Below, piece by piece: positions 36,010 to 45,416 of a stretch of 64,000 bases of DNA; within the stretch, counting starts at the first letter, position 1, and each line of letters opens with the position of its first letter. The notes beneath the pieces were generated by a model, which saw nothing but the letters and a program-made list of their open reading frames with translations, searched no databases and was not told the origin of the DNA. The DNA is taken from assembly GCF_029688925.1 (NCBI RefSeq), contig NZ_JARUKY010000003.1:62001-126000 (forward strand), written 5' to 3'. The DNA is from Evansella sp. AB-P1. GTDB lineage: Bacteria; Bacillota; Bacilli; Bacillales; Salisediminibacteriaceae. Both the position numbers and the translations under genes were made by a program.

Positions 36010-37422
36010 CTAATTATTTTTTTCATTAATTCTTTTTTTAATATATTGAAAAATTTCTTCTGTAAAATCCCCAAAAATAGGTCGTTTACAAATAATTTGG
36101 TAACGATACACTGGTCCTCTAAAATTCATTTCAATAAAAATAGGTTTCTCTTCTGTAGACACTGCTATATCCCAAGAAACATATTGAGCATGAGGAATTC
36201 TATCATGCGCTTCCTTCACAAAGTCTTTAAAGATATTGTAGTTATCTAATGGTTCAAGATTAGCAAATTTAAAACCGGTTGTCGGATGACTTTCATATCT
36301 ATTCATTTTCCCATCCATACCCTCTGAGTCAAATACACCATCATCATTTATCCCAACTGTAAATCCTCCTGTTGCTAGTGTATTGTCCATCGTAGACTTC
36401 TCTGCACCGAACTTCGCATATCCACCGAGATAGTGGATTTTTCCATTCCATCTTAATGTCATTAATCGAAGTGTGTTAACAGAATAAGGGTGAGGCTTGG
36501 CTAGCTTAGGATGCTGTTTTATAACTTCTTGAATGATAAAGTCACTACCAAATTTCTCTTCAATTTTATCTAGATTCATTTTTTGATTATCCAAATAAAA
36601 AAAGTTATTTTTATAGCTAAGTTTCACAACTTGTTTTCCATCATTCCCTAGACTACCTTTTAGGATAACATCTTCTTTTGTATGAAAAAAAATGCTGAAT
36701 GCTTTCGAACGAGTGATCGACCTTGTATTACCGTCAAAGTATGAGCCTTTTATCCGTTTCAATATACTCTTTGGTTGTGACAAGCCATGCATTAAAATAT
36801 CATAGATATTTTTATCATCATAATATCGCACTATTCTCGAATGGTAAAATTCAGGTAATATATAGAGGTTTAATTGTGTTTGGCTTATAAGCCTAGGCTC
36901 TAATACTCCTGTTAATGTTTTAAAACCATAATGAACCGAACGGTCAACCTGATGTTGTTTCTCTACGTCGAAATGTTTAGTCCAATAAGCTCTTAGTTTA
37001 TCTCTGTCTTCATTTGAAAGGTCGTTAATTAGATTCGCATCTTTAAACTCCTGATATTGAGAATAATTAATATTTATATCGTATTCTTTTTGGTATTTAA
37101 AATATTGCATTAAAAATTCATATATTTCTAAGTATTGTTTTTTTATTTTAACAACAATATGATTCTCCAAAACATCCCATTTATTCGACTCGAATTGCTG
37201 AATAGATTTCTTATGGAGGAGTTCTAATTTATCCAAATGCATACTAAATTTTGAAGTATCACTATTTAAATTAAAATCCTTAATCATTTCAAATGTTTTT
37301 AACAATAAATTATATATATTTGTTGCATCATCATATTTTTCATTTTTCAGATATTCGAGACATAAATCAATTGTTTTAATTGACTTTTCTATTGTTTTTA
37401 TATATGTTTTTTCAGTATCCAT
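36010..37422 (-). CDS. Sugar-transfer-associated ATP-grasp protein with N-terminal helical domain
   Basis: 470 residues. Residues about 1-125 form a helical domain (TIEKSIKTIDLCLEYLKNEKYDDATNIY) like the small protein at 33028. Residues about 150-460 are an ATP-grasp of the type found near polysaccharide genes: IIQEVIKQHP, PYSVNTLRLMT, KFGAEKSTMDN, and the metal-site FIEMNFRGP. ATP-grasp enzymes join a carboxylate to an amine or other nucleophile through an acyl-phosphate. First gene of the operon; GGAAAGG precedes the ATG. It could link the amino group made by the transaminase to a glycan or protein carboxylate, but the substrate is inferred. Confidence 0.8.
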   Translation of the reverse strand: MDTEKTYIKTIEKSIKTIDLCLEYLKNEKYDDATNIYNLLLKTFEMIKDFNLNSDTSKFSMHLDKLELLHKKSIQQFESNKWDVLENHIVVKIKKQYLEIYEFLMQYFKYQKEYDININYSQYQEFKDANLINDLSNEDRDKLRAYWTKHFDVEKQHQVDRSVHYGFKTLTGVLEPRLISQTQLNLYILPEFYHSRIVRYYDDKNIYDILMHGLSQPKSILKRIKGSYFDGNTRSITRSKAFSIFFHTKEDVILKGSLGNDGKQVVKLSYKNNFFYLDNQKMNLDKIEEKFGSDFIIQEVIKQHPKLAKPHPYSVNTLRLMTLRWNGKIHYLGGYAKFGAEKSTMDNTLATGGFTVGINDDGVFDSEGMDGKMNRYESHPTTGFKFANLEPLDNYNIFKDFVKEAHDRIPHAQYVSWDIAVSTEEKPIFIEMNFRGPVYRYQIICKRPIFGDFTEEIFQYIKKRINEKNN

Positions 37423-37753
37423 GAATAATCCTTTCCTTCCGATAATACAAATTTAATTATGAATATTATTTTAATATTTAATGATGAAGTTAACCTTTTT
37501 TAGGAATATAAAAATATTCTCTAAATAATATTAAATTATGCTCTTTTTCGTTAGTAGGAGCGGACAGGTTGAATACATTGAAGCTCTTATGTTGAGTAAA
37601 GGCATAGCAACATTTTTTTGAAGTCAATATGTCTAATTACTCTTTTATTTTTCCACAGAAATCCTTTTGAATTCGATAACTTTAAATCTATCTTCAGAAA
37701 AAATTTAAAGAAAATCAAAACTATTCTCTTACACTCTAGTCCAATTCCCCTTT
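37423..37753. other. Spacer between hag terminator and modification operon
   Basis: 330 AT-rich bp. It should hold the operon promoter; no sigmaD match was found on the minus strand and no clear sigmaA promoter either. Confidence 0.45.
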
Positions 37754-37791
37754 AAAAAAAGAGAGGTTCCAGCCGAGGCAGGAACCTTCTC
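37754..37791 (-). terminator. Strong terminator of hag
   Basis: Minus strand GAGAAGGTTCC / GGAACCTCTC with loop TGCCTCGGCT and a run of seven T. Confidence 0.93.
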
Positions 37792-37810
37792 ATAAAAAGT
37801 AATATTAAAA

Positions 37811-38632
37811 TTAACCAAGTAGTTGTAATACGGATTGTGGTTGTTGGTTAGCCTGCGCTAGCATTGACTGAGATGCTTGAGAAAGAATATTTGCTTTAGT
37901 CATTTCCATCATTTCTTTAGCCATATCCACATCACGAATACGAGATTCCGCAGCTGATAGATTCTCAGAAGCATTGTCAAGATTTGCGATTGTGTGCTCA
38001 AGACGATTTTGCATTGCACCAAGATAAGAACGTCCTTCGGAAACAGCTGCAATTTGTGCTTCAATTACTTCAATTGCATCCTGAGAATCCGTATGATCAC
38101 CAATTGCTGCACCATCTGCCGCTTCATGAATATCTGAAAGGTCTACCTTTTCAAGGTCTACTATAATTAATTCATCTTCATTTGCTCCAACTTGTAAATT
38201 AATCGTATCTACACCATCATCAAGCAGGTTCTGCTTATTGAATTGTGTAGTATCCTTAATTCTTCCAATTTCCTCGGCTAACTGAGAAAATTCAGCATTT
38301 AGAGCTTCACGATCCAATGTATCTACATTTGTGTCGTTTGAAGATTGAACTGCAAGTTCACGCATACGTTGAAGAATGCTGTGTACTTCATCTAACGCAC
38401 CTTCAGCAGTTTGAATTAATGAAATACCATCTTGTGCATTACGGCTTGCTTGATCTAACCCGTTGATTTGTGAACGCATTTTTTCAGAAATTGCTAGACC
38501 TGCTGCATCGTCACCTGCACGGTTGATACGAAGACCAGAAGATAGCTTTTCCATTGAAGATTGCATGTTTCCTTGGTTGATACCCATTTGGCGGTGGGTG
38601 TTTAACGCTGGGATATTATTGTTGATAATCAT
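37811..38632 (-). CDS. hag: Flagellin
   Basis: 273 residues, a short flagellin. The conserved D0/D1 ends are present ([41 protein letters not shown]-terminal [27 protein letters not shown] ending SVLQLLG), with only about 90 residues of variable sequence and no large D2/D3. ATG at 38632 follows AAGGAGG. The 5' leader carries a CsrA hairpin and a sigmaD promoter. With FliW and CsrA upstream and FliS downstream, it is set for the known partner-switch control in which secreted flagellin frees FliW to inhibit CsrA. Confidence 0.96.
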   Translation of the reverse strand: MIINNNIPALNTHRQMGINQGNMQSSMEKLSSGLRINRAGDDAAGLAISEKMRSQINGLDQASRNAQDGISLIQTAEGALDEVHSILQRMRELAVQSSNDTNVDTLDREALNAEFSQLAEEIGRIKDTTQFNKQNLLDDGVDTINLQVGANEDELIIVDLEKVDLSDIHEAADGAAIGDHTDSQDAIEVIEAQIAAVSEGRSYLGAMQNRLEHTIANLDNASENLSAAESRIRDVDMAKEMMEMTKANILSQASQSMLAQANQQPQSVLQLLG

Positions 38633-38671
38633 AATAAAATTCCTCCTTGAATTTGGGTTATTTTGCTTCCG

Positions 38672-38685
38672 CCACATCCTTGTGG
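38672..38685 (-). promoter_or_regulatory. CsrA-binding hairpin in the hag leader
   Basis: Minus-strand CCACA-AGGA-TGTGG: GGA in a hairpin loop and a match to the CsrA consensus ACARGGAUG. The second site is the hag ribosome site AAGGAGGA, 25-30 nt downstream, as in B. subtilis. Confidence 0.9.
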
Positions 38686-38757
38686 TTAGAAGTTCCATTG
38701 TTTGATCGCTAAGAAAAAAGTCGGCCGCCTTAATCCTTTATGATCGTTACATTTCTT

Positions 38758-38784
38758 TTATCGGACAAAAGAACTAATAGTTTA
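38758..38784 (-). promoter_or_regulatory. SigmaD promoter of hag
   Basis: TAAA (38784-38781), 15 nt, TCCGATAA (38765-38758) on the minus strand; leader of about 120 nt. Confidence 0.9.
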
Positions 38785-38932
38785 ATAGTTTTTGAAAAAA
38801 ATTATTATTTTTTCTATTATTCTAGCTAATTTAGTCGAATTGAATGGAGTCTACCCTGAAAATAGCTGATATCAAAATTAATAGTATTAGCAAATAAAGC
38901 GCAGGTTAATCATTCGTTCCAATTGGACTAAA

Positions 38933-39423
38933 ATTAATTTTCATCCTCCATGGTGCAAATTTACACTTGCATGGGCGGTCTACCCTGAAAATACGAAACG
39001 TTCTAGAAACCCGCAAATCAGGAAAAAACACAAATGCGGTACTCAAAAGGCGTTCTAGGCGTCTCAAAACTACAAAATCATAATGTGACCGTAATGAAAA
39101 AAACATTTTCATCTCTCATGGTGCAAATATTCACTTGCATCGGCGGTCTACCCTGAAAATAAGTATCGGTTCAGAAGTGGAATGCGGTGACTCTAGCGTG
39201 AAAAGCAATAGCTGAAGACCCGACCATTCGGCACGTTAGTGCGAAGTGTGGAGGCTGAAGCATTGCCCGTGCAGCCAGAACGGCAGGATTACGCCGTTGC
39301 CCACCGGACGTGGGCGCCCTTAGGAGTAATTGATTCGTCTGTAACGGATGAACCTCCTTCATGAGTATTTTCTTATTGCATGGTACAAGTCTTTACTTAC
39401 ATGAGAGGTCCACCCTGAGAATA
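38933..39423. repeat. Mosaic repeat cluster: three hairpins and two cores
   Basis: Three copies of a 58-nt hairpin (38933-38993, 39103-39162, 39365-39423) share TATTTTCAT, CATGGTGCAAAT, ACTTGCATGGG and TACCCTGAAAATA. Between the first two lies a short insert with CCGCA / TGCGG arms. Between the second and third lies a 'core' copy (39163-39360; GTGACTCTAGCG, CGACCATTCGGCACG, GGAGGCTGAAGCATTGCCCG). A further truncated core follows at 39426-39460. Confidence 0.75.
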
Positions 39424-39760
39424 AAGAAGTTAGAAGTGAAGGGCGACAACTCTAGCGACGAGCATATACTTCACGAATAACCTTCGAGTTGTTTCGACGT
39501 ATCTACCACCAGATCACTACTAGCAGAGGAAGAGACAGGATCAATTACTTTAGCAATAAATATAATATCTAGTAGAGGCTGAGTCATTGACCACGAAAAA
39601 AATTCACTAGTATCGGATAAACACCCATAGTAAAATTTTTTTCTTACTCTATTGTCCAAATATCCTCTTTGTACAAACGCCTACCTGGTTTTTCAAATAC
39701 AAAAAAGAGACCTCAAAACAAGATCTCTTCATCCTAATTACATTTATGAAATTTAAGTCA
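39424..39760. other. Decayed repeat remnants
   Basis: About 340 bp with a truncated core start (GAAGTGAAGGGCGACAACTC) and a faint hairpin near 39645; no gene seen. Confidence 0.45.
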
Positions 39761-40468
39761 CTACCTATTCGCCTCAACCCAACCATTCCTTATAGCCTTC
39801 ACCATCGCATCCGTGCGATCGTTGGCTTGTATCTTCCGTAACAAATGACTAATGATGGTGCTTACGGTCGATTGGGCTAGATATAGGTGTTCTGCAATTT
39901 GGCGATTGTTTAAGCCGTCTAAGATTAATTGGAGGACGTCCTGTTCGTTTGGTGATAGGATGCCTATTACCTGCTCCTTTTTTAACACGAGCTTTTTAAT
40001 TGGTAAGTCCTTCATTTTTCGTGTTTCAATTTCCTTAACTAATCCTTGATGGAGGTTTGGTTCAAGAAATACCCCTTTATCCAGTAAATGATTGAGCATA
40101 AGCCCACAGTGCTTTTTTAGAAAAGATAAGGAAACAATGCCATTTACACAAAATTTCAAGTAAGGAAATAAATCCTTATCCTTATAATTATCGTGAATTA
40201 AAATAACACACTTCTCATTCGTTCCGTTCCAATCTCCGAAAACCTCTCCCAAAGCGGAGATCGTAGTTCCACTATATTCATCTACAAAATAAAAAAGACA
40301 GTCATACTGAGAAAGGGCAGGTGGTATTGTTCCCTTTATGGTTACTGATTGAGCATTTAATTGATTTGAAATAGTATCTACAACTGATGAAGGTACCCTC
40401 TCTTGCTGGTCAATAAATAAAATTTTAGGATGAGTAGTAGAAAAATGCTGCTTCGTTTTAACAAGCAA
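39761..40468 (-). CDS. LuxR-type (NarL/DegU-like) regulator with degenerate receiver
   Basis: 235 residues. The C-terminal 65 residues are a clear LuxR helix-turn-helix (LSPNEQDVLQLILDGLNNRQIAEHLYLAQSTVSTIISHLLRKIQANDRTDAMVKAI), close to DegU's. The N-terminal domain has receiver-like length but lacks a recognisable phospho-acceptor pattern such as VLMDINMP; it has KILFIDQQ instead of an acidic pair. It is therefore probably phosphorylation-independent. TTG at 40468 follows AAAGGGG at good spacing. Placed between csrA and hag, it may adjust motility, but this is positional inference. Confidence 0.75.
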   Translation of the reverse strand: MLVKTKQHFSTTHPKILFIDQQERVPSSVVDTISNQLNAQSVTIKGTIPPALSQYDCLFYFVDEYSGTTISALGEVFGDWNGTNEKCVILIHDNYKDKDLFPYLKFCVNGIVSLSFLKKHCGLMLNHLLDKGVFLEPNLHQGLVKEIETRKMKDLPIKKLVLKKEQVIGILSPNEQDVLQLILDGLNNRQIAEHLYLAQSTVSTIISHLLRKIQANDRTDAMVKAIRNGWVEANR

Positions 40469-40779
40469 TGGAAGTATCCCCTTTCAAGAAAACAACGGTA
40501 CTATCTCCGCTACTTTCGACTTAATATTCTATATATTCTTATAAAATAACAAATTGTGACAATCCTTAAAATCGTTCGAAAGTCACTTTATTTTTCTCAA
40601 CAATAATACTCTCTAACTAAAAATGTTAACTATATTGAACAAATTCAGCAGATTTTTACCATAATAATGTTAGTAAACCATTACTTAAGATAGAAAATTT
40701 CACCATTTTTACACAAATTAAAATAGTTCTGTTTTAACAACTTATCATAGCTACCATCTTACAGTTTTCCAACCAATTA
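40469..40779. other. Gap between csrA and the LuxR-type gene
   Basis: 311 AT-rich bp; no repeat or clear terminator for csrA was found. Confidence 0.4.
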
Positions 40780-41013
40780 TCATTTCTTTTTCGCTGATTC
40801 CGCCATGAGCTGCTGGAGTACATCCATTGTTGAATTAGCCGCTTCACTATTTTCCTGCTGTATTGCTAAGTATACTTCTTTACGATGGATGTCTATGTTT
40901 CGTGGTGCATCGATGCCTATTTTTACTTGATCGCCGTCCACACTAATAATTTTTATTTCAATGTCGTCACCAATTTTTATGGATTCATTCGTTTTTCGCG
41001 TAAGTACTAGCAT
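40780..41013 (-). CDS. csrA: Carbon storage/translational regulator CsrA
   Basis: 77 residues, typical Csr[23 protein letters not shown], then [16 protein letters not shown] with the RNA-contact Arg. It follows fliW by three bases. It should repress hag by covering the leader hairpin at 38672-38685 and the ribosome site. Confidence 0.97.
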   Translation of the reverse strand: MLVLTRKTNESIKIGDDIEIKIISVDGDQVKIGIDAPRNIDIHRKEVYLAIQQENSEAANSTMDVLQQLMAESAKKK

Positions 41014-41016
41014 CGA

Positions 41017-41469
41017 TTACGCCTCCCCTTTACCAGCAGCAGTTAATTTTGCTAGAGGGTGCTTCGTATGATAATTGGATTCATTTAGTACAATTTGCTT
41101 TCCAAGCTGTTTTTTGCTGTTCACAACAATTGGTCCACGTAAATTTGCAGTAGACTCCTGTAACGATTCCCTTAATGTAAGAACAACAAACAAAGCAACG
41201 TCCTCTTCTGATTCAATGGCCAGCTTTTCAACAACGCTGTCTGGTAGCTTCGCTTCGTAATCTGGAAAAAACTGAAATGGTGTCATAACAACGAAGGCTA
41301 AACCTTCTGTTGTAACTGACTGCAATATGTAAAAGGGACTTTGACTATCACTAAAAGGAAGAAGAACAAATTGTTTCTCATCTTCAAAACAAGGAATTCC
41401 TTGTTCAAATTGAATAATGTTCTGTGTATTTATTTCAACTTCACCTGAAAACTTTGTTTGTATTTTCAA
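41017..41469 (-). CDS. fliW: Flagellar assembly factor FliW
   Basis: 150 residues (IIQFEQGIPCFEDEKQFVLLPF, EEDVALFVVLTL, STANLRGPIVVN are conserved blocks). TTG at 41469 after GGAGTG gives MKIQTKF, like other FliW proteins; a GTG three codons earlier overlaps the ribosome site. FliW binds either flagellin or CsrA and so couples flagellin level to its translation. Confidence 0.94.
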   Translation of the reverse strand: MKIQTKFSGEVEINTQNIIQFEQGIPCFEDEKQFVLLPFSDSQSPFYILQSVTTEGLAFVVMTPFQFFPDYEAKLPDSVVEKLAIESEEDVALFVVLTLRESLQESTANLRGPIVVNSKKQLGKQIVLNESNYHTKHPLAKLTAAGKGEA

Positions 41470-41778
41470 AAAGATCACTCCATTAGTTTTACCAAGTCAT
41501 ATATTTACTATTATTATAGTACTATTTCGACAATTTCTACTACATTGTACCATATTTTTCTACTTCTAATCGGCTAATTATGACATTTTTTGTGTCAATT
41601 GATATATCTTTGGTTATTAATTTATTCATTACTCATTTTCAAGTCAATTTTAGTTAAAATATGTAAATTGAACATAAAAAGCAACAGATCCGTAGCTACT
41701 TTATCTAATGAATATGTAAAAATCCATTAGTAGCTCATCCATTGCTTATACTGTTCCATATTGTTTTATCCTACTCAT
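41470..41778. other. Gap between yviE and fliW
   Basis: 309 AT-rich bp. An interrupted inverted repeat (AGCTA...CTAATG with CATTAG-TAGCT, about 41695-41740) lies here; no promoter assigned. Confidence 0.4.
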
Positions 41779-42360
41779 TTAAAGCTGTTTATTTATATTT
41801 CCTCCTACAACAGAAAAGGAAATCCAATTTTTTTGCTCGAGATATGTATTAGCTTCCCAACGAGGGATGTGTATGTCTGGGTCATTTTTCCTTACTTCAA
41901 TAATCGGATCTGGCCAGTCCACATCTACTTCAACGGTAGATGGAACATAATCAATATTCACCCTAAAAGCATTTTGAGGCATCGTCCCAAGTTCAACTTG
42001 TGCTGGCTTCCGTGAACTATTTTCTCGAACGATAGCCGGAATGGCATTCACACCATTGTCGATACTCTTTAGTTGCTCCCCTTGACGGGCTTTTTTAGCA
42101 ATATACTGGAGTGCTGCATTTTGGGCTGAGCTTGTATATTCACTAGCCAAACGGAGAGGTGTTTTTAAATTTGCATCTGCAAAAGCCTCCGTCTGATCAA
42201 TATAAAGTTTCGAAGCAGTGGAGCTTATACGGAAGCTTCCAATTAACTCTTGTTCAATATGTATATCAGCTGGACGTTGTTGGATAGACATTGGTGGCCG
42301 ATTATATGCAATGGCAGTACTTGCTGTTTGTGTTTGAATATTTATTTGAGGTAGCTGCAT
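41779..42360 (-). CDS. yviE: Flagellar-locus protein YviE (DUF6470)
   Basis: 193 residues beginning MQLPQINIQTQTASTAI, with RPADIHIEQE and PIIEVRKNDPDIHI. The family is found almost only between flgL and fliW in bacilli, as here. Function unknown; probably soluble. Confidence 0.9.
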   Translation of the reverse strand: MQLPQINIQTQTASTAIAYNRPPMSIQQRPADIHIEQELIGSFRISSTASKLYIDQTEAFADANLKTPLRLASEYTSSAQNAALQYIAKKARQGEQLKSIDNGVNAIPAIVRENSSRKPAQVELGTMPQNAFRVNIDYVPSTVEVDVDWPDPIIEVRKNDPDIHIPRWEANTYLEQKNWISFSVVGGNINKQL

Positions 42361-42431
42361 ATCATACGTCCCCTCCCATTATCATTAAATGATCATCCGC
42401 ATTGAAATTTGTGAAGCCAGTTGTGCTAAAA

Positions 42432-42457
42432 AACCGGACAATCATCGTTGCCCGGTT
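42432..42457 (-). terminator. Terminator after flgL
   Basis: Minus strand AACCGGGCAA / TTGTCCGGTT with a run of six T, so yviE-fliW-csrA may be partly uncoupled from flgKL. Confidence 0.82.
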
Positions 42458-42500
42458 CAGTTGTTATCTCATCATCTTGTTACGACATTCCAATCTATTA

Positions 42501-43688
42501 TTATCTTAAGAAATCCATCAACGAAGGCTGCATAATACGGGCCATGGAGGAAAGGGCTGCCATATGGACATTTTCCGCCATTAACAGTTCTGTAATCACC
42601 TTTTCAATGTCTGCATCCTCGTTTTCAGACATGGTTCGCTTCGCAATGACCTCTTGATCCCGCACACGATCCTCGATCATTTCCACACGGTTTAACCGTG
42701 CACCGAGCTCAGCCCGTTCATTTACCACTTTATTTATTTGATTATCAAAGTTTTGTAGGTGGCGCGTTAACTCTTCTCCCGTCGTTTCTGGATCCTTTAA
42801 TGCATTTTCTAGCTGAATAATGTCACCGAAGAAATCCTTTGAGAAAACATTATCTGGTCGAATGTTTATTGGGATTGTTACTCCCTTTAACAATTCGATT
42901 TTCACGTCCTGCTCGTTTGTGGAAACAGCATCTGCTCCAAAAAAGATGATTTCTCTTTCTTTCAATTCGGAAGTTTCGCCATTATGACTATACTGTATCG
43001 CGTCAAGATTAAATGTAACCTCATCAGTATCCTCATCTATTTCTTCCCCAACAGTCATCGTAATCATTTTGTCTGGTCTAGGGTGATCAGCGTGTTGAAA
43101 AACGTATGTATCTCCGTCCTTCGAATGTAAATGATACGTCCCACTGCTAAATGTCAATTCAATAGGGAAATCCCCTTTTTCATACTCTCCATCCCCTATT
43201 CCTTGAAAGTCATTTGCAATATCTTCAAATTTAAGATTAAATGCTTCTGGATTTACTGGGGGATTAGTTGTATTCGTCCCGTTAAAAATAAATTTACTGT
43301 TTGATTTCGTATTAGCTAGTGATTCTACATGCTCTAAAAGCTGCCTTATTTCCTTCGCGATATTATCACGTTGGGAGGCTTCATACGTATCATTTGACGC
43401 TTGAACAGCTAATTCACGTACTCGATGCATAGCATTGGTTACTTGGTCTAGTGCTGCGTCACCGTTATCCATCCAGTTATACGTTTCAGACAAGTTCCGT
43501 TCAAATTGTGTAATTTCCGTTACTTGTGTACGGTAACGCATTCCATTCATGGCAACAACCGGATCCTGAGAGGCACGCGTTATTTTTTTTCCTGTTGCTA
43601 ATTGGTTTTGCAACGTGTGTAGCGTTTGATAGCTTTGACTTAAATGACGTAAAGAGCTGTTTGACAGCATCGGTTGCGTAACACGCAT
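42501..43688 (-). CDS. flgL: Hook-filament junction protein FlgL
   Basis: 395 residues with the flagellin-like N-terminus MRVTQPMLSNSSLRHL, LATGKKITRASQDPV, RVRELAVQASNDTY, and the C-terminal helical end. ATG at 43688 follows AGAGGTGG. FlgL joins FlgK to the filament. Lies 34 bp after flgK. Confidence 0.95.
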   Translation of the reverse strand: MRVTQPMLSNSSLRHLSQSYQTLHTLQNQLATGKKITRASQDPVVAMNGMRYRTQVTEITQFERNLSETYNWMDNGDAALDQVTNAMHRVRELAVQASNDTYEASQRDNIAKEIRQLLEHVESLANTKSNSKFIFNGTNTTNPPVNPEAFNLKFEDIANDFQGIGDGEYEKGDFPIELTFSSGTYHLHSKDGDTYVFQHADHPRPDKMITMTVGEEIDEDTDEVTFNLDAIQYSHNGETSELKEREIIFFGADAVSTNEQDVKIELLKGVTIPINIRPDNVFSKDFFGDIIQLENALKDPETTGEELTRHLQNFDNQINKVVNERAELGARLNRVEMIEDRVRDQEVIAKRTMSENEDADIEKVITELLMAENVHMAALSSMARIMQPSLMDFLR

Positions 43689-43722
43689 TTCTTCCACCTC
43701 TTTAGTGTAATCTAGTTAATCC

Positions 43723-45390
43723 TTACCTACCCACAATTCCCATGCCGTTTATGATTCGATCTAGCATTTCGTCCATGACGGTAAGACTACGAGCTGCAGC
43801 ATTGTATGCATGCTGAAATTTGATTAGGTCTGCCATTTCTTCATCTAGGGATACGCCGCTTACAGATTGGCGACGATTTTCTACTGACTCTCGAAGTGTT
43901 TCCGAGTTTTTAGTCATTCTTTCAGCCTCACTACCGTTTACAGCCATATTACCAATAACTCCTTGGTAAAAGCTTTGTACGTTCGTCGTAGATCCTGCAA
44001 AACTTAAGTTGGCATCCTTTACATTGGCTAATGCTAATGCATTAGAACCGTCCCCAGTAAAGGCAATTTCCTTTGGTATATATTCTCCGTCTTCCTTTTC
44101 AGCTGCTGCAGAGGCTGCTATTTTATCTAGGTCTGTTATCAGTTCATTGTTTACTTGTAAACGTCGTGCAGCTGTCCCCTTATTGTTTTCGTCTATTGGA
44201 GTTGGACCATCCTTATAACTAAAAAAGTTGAAGCCTTCTTTTTCGTAATTTGGGTCTACAGCCTTTTCATTTATTTCGTATAAACTCCAACCAGACTGGT
44301 GAACCTTATTAAACTCCTCCACAAAGGTAAATACCATTTCATCTAGATCCCGAAGCATTTCAGGTAATAATCCTTTTTCTCTACCTTCACTATCGATGTA
44401 TCCGAACGCCTCGATCGTTGCTGTGAATTGCCCCATTGAAGGAAATTCATCAAGAGGATTTCCTTTTCCACGGAGGTCTTCCCACTCTAATTTATCATCA
44501 TTAATTAATGCTAGCTCTTTAGATGTAGCCACGTATATTTCTTCTACTAGACCACTGTCACTATCATCAAAAAATACTTTTAATGAATGATGTTCTAGCC
44601 TTGATCCGTCAACAAGGGTAACACCTGTTTCACGACCGTAATCATCAAGCAACTTAACAGTATATCGTCCAGAAGCTACATCACTAGACAAGCCTCCACT
44701 TCCTACCTGCTCCACACTCACATTAAGATATAAGGACAACTCATCCACTAATAGGTCGCGCTGATCATACAAGTCGTTCGTTAAAAATCCGTGTGGTTCC
44801 ACTCCAGCAATTTGTTTATTAATCTTGTTAATTTGATCTAGTAAGGAATTAATATGTTTCTCTTGCACTTCAATTTGTTTCTTATAATCCTTTTGAGTAG
44901 CTTCCAGAGAATCATACGTATAATTAAAGGTCTCGGCTAATGCTGTCCCTTGTTGAAGTACCACTGATCGAGCACCAGAGTCCTCTGGGTGTACAGATAA
45001 ATCCTGCAACGATCGCCAAAAACGATCCATTGAACTAGCAATTCCATTTTCCGTCGGTTCGTTCATAATATCCTCTATTTTTGTCCATGCTTTACTAATT
45101 CCGTCCCAAAAGCCAAACTTGTTGTTTTCCGAACGATATTGAACATCTAAAAAGCTTTCCCTAATACGTTGAACCTCACCTGGCTTCACCCCTGAACCAA
45201 TTTGTCCCGCTACACCTGGTTTGTTAAAGCTTGGTGCCGGGTACGCTTCCGTTGGTGCAAAGTTTACTCTTTGGCGGGAGTATCCTGGTGTATTAGCATT
45301 AGCAATATTATGTCCTGTCGTTTGGATAGCTGTTTGGTTTGTCCCTAGTGCTCGCCGCGCTGTTTCCAAACCATGAAATGTTGATGTCAT
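43723..45390 (-). CDS. flgK: Hook-filament junction protein FlgK
   Basis: 555 residues: MTSTFHGLETARRALGTNQTAIQTTGHNIANANTPGYSRQRV at the N-terminus and SLDEEMADLIKFQHAYNAAARSLTVMDEMLDRII at the C-terminus, both diagnostic. It forms the first junction ring on the hook. Confidence 0.97.
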   Translation of the reverse strand: MTSTFHGLETARRALGTNQTAIQTTGHNIANANTPGYSRQRVNFAPTEAYPAPSFNKPGVAGQIGSGVKPGEVQRIRESFLDVQYRSENNKFGFWDGISKAWTKIEDIMNEPTENGIASSMDRFWRSLQDLSVHPEDSGARSVVLQQGTALAETFNYTYDSLEATQKDYKKQIEVQEKHINSLLDQINKINKQIAGVEPHGFLTNDLYDQRDLLVDELSLYLNVSVEQVGSGGLSSDVASGRYTVKLLDDYGRETGVTLVDGSRLEHHSLKVFFDDSDSGLVEEIYVATSKELALINDDKLEWEDLRGKGNPLDEFPSMGQFTATIEAFGYIDSEGREKGLLPEMLRDLDEMVFTFVEEFNKVHQSGWSLYEINEKAVDPNYEKEGFNFFSYKDGPTPIDENNKGTAARRLQVNNELITDLDKIAASAAAEKEDGEYIPKEIAFTGDGSNALALANVKDANLSFAGSTTNVQSFYQGVIGNMAVNGSEAERMTKNSETLRESVENRRQSVSGVSLDEEMADLIKFQHAYNAAARSLTVMDEMLDRIINGMGIVGR

Positions 45391-45416
45391 CTTCTTCTCT
45401 CCTATCTCCCGTTCCT

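Noticed and set aside
39471-39659. 62-codon minus-strand frame among repeats
   Set aside because: No ribosome site, no family likeness, lies in decayed repeat DNA.
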